Assembly: GCA_017615355.1 (NCBI GenBank)
Contig: JAGAAJ010000132.1
Coordinates: 1 to 43,909, forward strand
DNA: 43,909 nucleotides
Source of the DNA: Prevotella sp.
GTDB lineage: Bacteria > Bacteroidota > Bacteroidia > Bacteroidales > Bacteroidaceae
Direction of reading: 5' to 3'
The position numbers and the translations under genes are program-made. The notes beneath the pieces were generated by a model. It searched no databases and was not told where the DNA came from. It was given only the letters and a program-made list of their open reading frames with translations. Position 1 is the stretch's first letter; the number at the start of each line of letters is the position of its first letter. Shown here in pieces: positions 41,405 through 43,909 of this stretch.

Positions 41405-43909
41405 TTACTCGATATCTACGACGGTGATACCAGCACCGCCAAACTGCACGTGCTCATCTCGAAAATGGCTGACGTTGGGCACGGTGGCCAGATACTGGCG
41501 GATGAGCTGGCGCAGGATGCCCGTGCCCGTGCCGTGCAGGATGCGCACACGGCTCATGCCCACGAGGATGGCATCGTCGATGAAATAGGTGACGGCCTGG
41601 ATGGCCTCGTCGCCACGCATGCCACGCACGTCTAAGTCCTGATGGAAGTTGGCCTTGCGCGAGTCGATGGCGGCACGCGTGCCTGAGCCTAGGGTGGCGT
41701 AGCTGCCCGCTATCTGGGCATTGCGCTCCTCCGTTTTCGTCTGCTCCTTCACAGGTGCCTTCGCGGGCTCCAGTCGGTCCAGCCGCATCTTCGTGCGCAT
41801 ACTGCCGAAGACAATCACGGCCTGCTTGCCTTCAATCTTCTCTATCGTGCCAATGCTGGTGAGACCCTTGATACGCACGGTGGAGCCTTCTTGTAGGGGT
41901 GAGGGGTGAGTGGATAGTGAAGAATTACCTTCCGAAGTTCCCGCAGGTGTAGGCTTGGCGGTAGCCGATTCTTCATTCTTCATTCTTAATTCTTCATTTT
42001 TTCTTCTCTCCTCCTTCCTCTTCTTCCTCTCCTCTATCTGCCGCATCTTGCGCTCTATCAGCTCGTCGTTCTGACGGGTGTCGATGCCTTCCACCTCCTG
42101 CTTGAACTGCTCCATCTCCTCGCGGATGCGGCGTGTGGCCTCCTTCTCGGCCTGCTGCTCGCGAATCTCGCGGATGGCGTTCTCAATCCTCTTGTTGGCA
42201 GAGGCCAGCAGCTCCTCGGCCTGCTCCTTCGCACGCCGCAGGATGGCCTTGCGCTCCTGCTCTATCTCCTCGATGCTGGCTTCCAGATGCTCGCCTCTCG
42301 CCTCCAGCCGTTTCTCATGCTGGTGGATGGTCTGACGCTTGCCTTCCCAGTAGCGCTTGTCGCGCACGATATCCTGCAGGTATTTGTCGCTCTGGATGTA
42401 TTCGCGGCCCACGATGTCGCTGGCGTCGTTGATCACCTCCTCGGGCAGGCCCGTCTTGCGGGCTATCTCGATGGCGAAGCTCGAGCCCGGCTGGCCGATG
42501 CTGAGCTGGAAGAGGGCGCGCATCTCACCCCGGTCGTAGAGCATTGCGCCGTTCACCACGCCTTCGTGGCCGTCGGCAAAGTGCTTCAGATTCTGGTAGT
42601 GGGTGGTGATGACGCCGAAGGCCTTCTTCTGCCAGAACTGCTTCAGCACCGCCTCGGCGATGGCGCCGCCGATGGTGGGCTCCGTGCCGCCGCCGAACTC
42701 GTCGATGAGCAGCAGCGTGTGCTCGTCGGCGTGGCGTATCATCTGCTTCATGTTCATCAGGTGCGAGGAGTAGGTCGACAGGTCGTCCTCGATGCTCTGC
42801 TCGTCGCCGATGTCGATCATCAGTTTAGTAAAGATGCCGCAGGTGGAGCGCTCGCTCATCGGCACGCTCAGGCCGCATTGCAGCATATACTGCAGCAGTC
42901 CCACCGTCTTCAGGCACACCGACTTGCCGCCCGCGTTCGGGCCGGAGATGATAAGGAGCCTACCGTTGTTTTCTTTTCTCGTTATATCGTTATCACGTAA
43001 TTCCGTTATAACGTCTAATTTTATATCCAGCGGCACCACCTTCTTCTCCTGCTTCGCCAGCGCGAGGGCCAGCAGCGGGTGCACGGCCTGTATCCAGTCG
43101 ACGTGCGGCTGTTCCCTTACCGCGGGCTCCACCGCCTTCGTCAGGTCGGCCAGCGAGGCCTTGGCGTGGATGAGGTCGATGACGCCGAGGAACTGGTAGG
43201 ACTCGAGAATGTCGCTGACGTAGGGGCGCACCTCGTCGCTGAACACGGTGAGGATGCGGATGATCTCGCGGCGCTCCTCGGCTTCCAGCTCGCGGATGCG
43301 GTTGTTGGCCTCCACCACCTCCGTCGGCTCGATGAACACCGTCTTGCCCGTAGCACTCTCGTCGTGCACGATGCCGCTGATGCGACGCTTCACGCTCGGC
43401 GACACGGGAATCATCAGTCGGCCGTCGCGCACCGTCGGCGCTGCGTCCTTGTCCACCAGGCCGTCGCGCTGGGCAGCGTGCAGGATCGTATATAAGGTAC
43501 GCGAGATGCTGCCCTCCGTCTTCTGCAGCTCGTGGCGGATGCCTGCCAGCGTCATCGTGGCGCCGTCCTTGATGCGTCCGTATTTGTCGATGATGCTGTC
43601 GATGCGCCGTATCATAGCGGGGAAGACAGGCACGTCATGTGCCAGCCGGGCCAGAGCAGGATAAGTCGCCTCATCCTCTCCACTCTCCTCTTTCCTCTCT
43701 CCTCCATTGAGATACTTCACAATGTTGGCGATGGTCTCCAGCGAGCGCCGCAGGTCGAAGAGCTCCTCCTCCTCGAAGTGGGTGTTCGCCATGCGGATGC
43801 GCGTCACAGCCTCGCGCACGTCGAAGAAATATTGCAAGGGGAAGTCGGTGGCCGTTTCCATCAGCTGTCGGAACTCATGCACCTGCATGAGGCGCTCCTG
43901 CACCTCTGC
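41405..43909 (-). CDS. mutS2: Endonuclease/ATPase MutS2 (5'-partial) with several repeat insertions
   Basis: MutS2-family ATPase with a C-terminal Smr nuclease, implicated in limiting recombination and in ribosome rescue. The ATPase has Walker A ISGPNAGGKSVCLKT, LLIDEFGGGTEP and TTHYQNLKHFA; then a long coiled coil; then a KOW-like region (GSTVRIKGLTSIGTIEKI); and the Smr domain with DLDVRGMRGDEA and RILHGTGTG. The N-terminal part runs off the right end; about 50 residues are probably missing. Inserted low-complexity stretches are NGGERKEESGEDE (about 43680-43710), RDNDITRKENNG (about 42965-43010), and RRKNEELRMKNEESATAKP with SSLSTHPSPLQEG (about 41885-42005), each encoded by repeat words. 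Confidence 0.94.
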   Translation of the reverse strand, partial: AEVQERLMQVHEFRQLMETATDFPLQYFFDVREAVTRIRMANTHFEEEELFDLRRSLETIANIVKYLNGGERKEESGEDEATYPALARLAHDVPVFPAMIRRIDSIIDKYGRIKDGATMTLAGIRHELQKTEGSISRTLYTILHAAQRDGLVDKDAAPTVRDGRLMIPVSPSVKRRISGIVHDESATGKTVFIEPTEVVEANNRIRELEAEERREIIRILTVFSDEVRPYVSDILESYQFLGVIDLIHAKASLADLTKAVEPAVREQPHVDWIQAVHPLLALALAKQEKKVVPLDIKLDVITELRDNDITRKENNGRLLIISGPNAGGKSVCLKTVGLLQYMLQCGLSVPMSERSTCGIFTKLMIDIGDEQSIEDDLSTYSSHLMNMKQMIRHADEHTLLLIDEFGGGTEPTIGGAIAEAVLKQFWQKKAFGVITTHYQNLKHFADGHEGVVNGAMLYDRGEMRALFQLSIGQPGSSFAIEIARKTGLPEEVINDASDIVGREYIQSDKYLQDIVRDKRYWEGKRQTIHQHEKRLEARGEHLEASIEEIEQERKAILRRAKEQAEELLASANKRIENAIREIREQQAEKEATRRIREEMEQFKQEVEGIDTRQNDELIERKMRQIEERKKRKEERRKNEELRMKNEESATAKPTPAGTSEGNSSLSTHPSPLQEGSTVRIKGLTSIGTIEKIEGKQAVIVFGSMRTKMRLDRLEPAKAPVKEQTKTEERNAQIAGSYATLGSGTRAAIDSRKANFHQDLDVRGMRGDEAIQAVTYFIDDAILVGMSRVRILHGTGTGILRQLIRQYLATVPNVSHFRDEHVQFGGAGITVVDIE
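41885..42005 (-). repeat. Composite word insertion inside mutS2 (linker before KOW/Smr)
   Basis: Words TGTAGGGGTGAGGGGTGAG (41890-41910) and ATTCTTCATTCTTAATTC (41970-42003) encode SSLSTHPSPLQ and NEELRMKNEE. The second set matches the proA-argF' spacer. Confidence 0.7.
42967..43017 (-). repeat. CGTTATCACGTAATTCCG words inside mutS2, just before Walker A
   Basis: CGTTATATCGTTATCACGTAATTCCGTTATAACG-type words encode about 12 residues (ELRDNDITRKEN) between a conserved DIKLD strand and LLIISGPNAGGKS. The word matches the gldK-gldL spacer. Confidence 0.65.
43672..43712 (-). repeat. CTCTCCACTCTCCTCTTTCCTC words inside mutS2
   Basis: Polypurine/polypyrimidine words encode GGERKEESGEDE between helices of the N-terminal region. 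They are similar to the terC insertion. Confidence 0.55.

Overview
Taxon. The window looks like a chromosomal segment of a Prevotella-like member of the Bacteroidales. It carries a porP-gldKLMN type IX secretion locus, a BspA-type leucine-rich-repeat surface protein, an ArgF' N-acyl-ornithine carbamoyltransferase, and promoters of the Bacteroidetes form (-33 TTTG, about 20 bp, -7 TAnnTTTG). Both ends cut through genes: an acyl-CoA dehydrogenase on the left and mutS2 on the right.

Layout. 1-9,050 holds conserved genes on the + strand: acyl-CoA dehydrogenase, a secreted tandem SGNH esterase, dnaG, queD, queE, a cardiolipin-synthase-type phospholipase D protein and rhaD. 9,100-16,330 is an AT-richer accessory block: an MntA/HepT-type nucleotidyltransferase-HEPN module, a long fold-back RNA-like element with its own terminator-like hairpin, a large BspA-like protein and a membrane-anchored KAP-type P-loop NTPase. 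About 470 bp follow with only a doubtful small ORF, a hairpin and a run of nine G. 16,330-24,330 holds nudC-prmC-recX-comF, then argD-proC-cysS, a TonB-like protein and a glycyl-radical-activase-like radical SAM protein. 24,340-34,090 is on the - strand: the operon proB-proA-argF'-terC, a Dna2/UPF1-like nuclease-helicase, an acyl-CoA synthetase and its adjoining XRE-cupin regulator. 34,230-40,250 is the T9SS core operon porP-gldK-gldL-gldM-gldN. It is followed by a 36-residue membrane peptide overlapping a PfkB sugar kinase, and by convergent mutS2.

How the genes connect. argD, proC, argF', proA and proB lie in two groups about 4 kb apart and together cover much of proline synthesis and the middle of arginine synthesis. 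PorP-GldKLMN forms the motor and periplasmic ring of the type IX secretion system. The BspA-like protein ends in what looks like a T9SS sorting tail, so it is a plausible cargo. The MNT-HEPN pair and the KAP NTPase resemble a small defence or conflict island.

Most unusual signals. (1) Short 'word-like' repeats that fill several intergenic gaps also occur in frame inside conserved genes (dnaG, queE, prmC, cysS, terC, the helicase, mutS2 and probably the PLD gene), seemingly at loops. Their peptides look unlike the host families. (2) A structured element at about 9,967-10,147 can form a long multi-segment hairpin that is mutually exclusive at its base with a terminator-like hairpin, just upstream of the BspA-like gene. 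(3) A GC-rich palindrome family occurs both between genes and inside the helicase gene. All calls come from reading the sequence; no database search was run.
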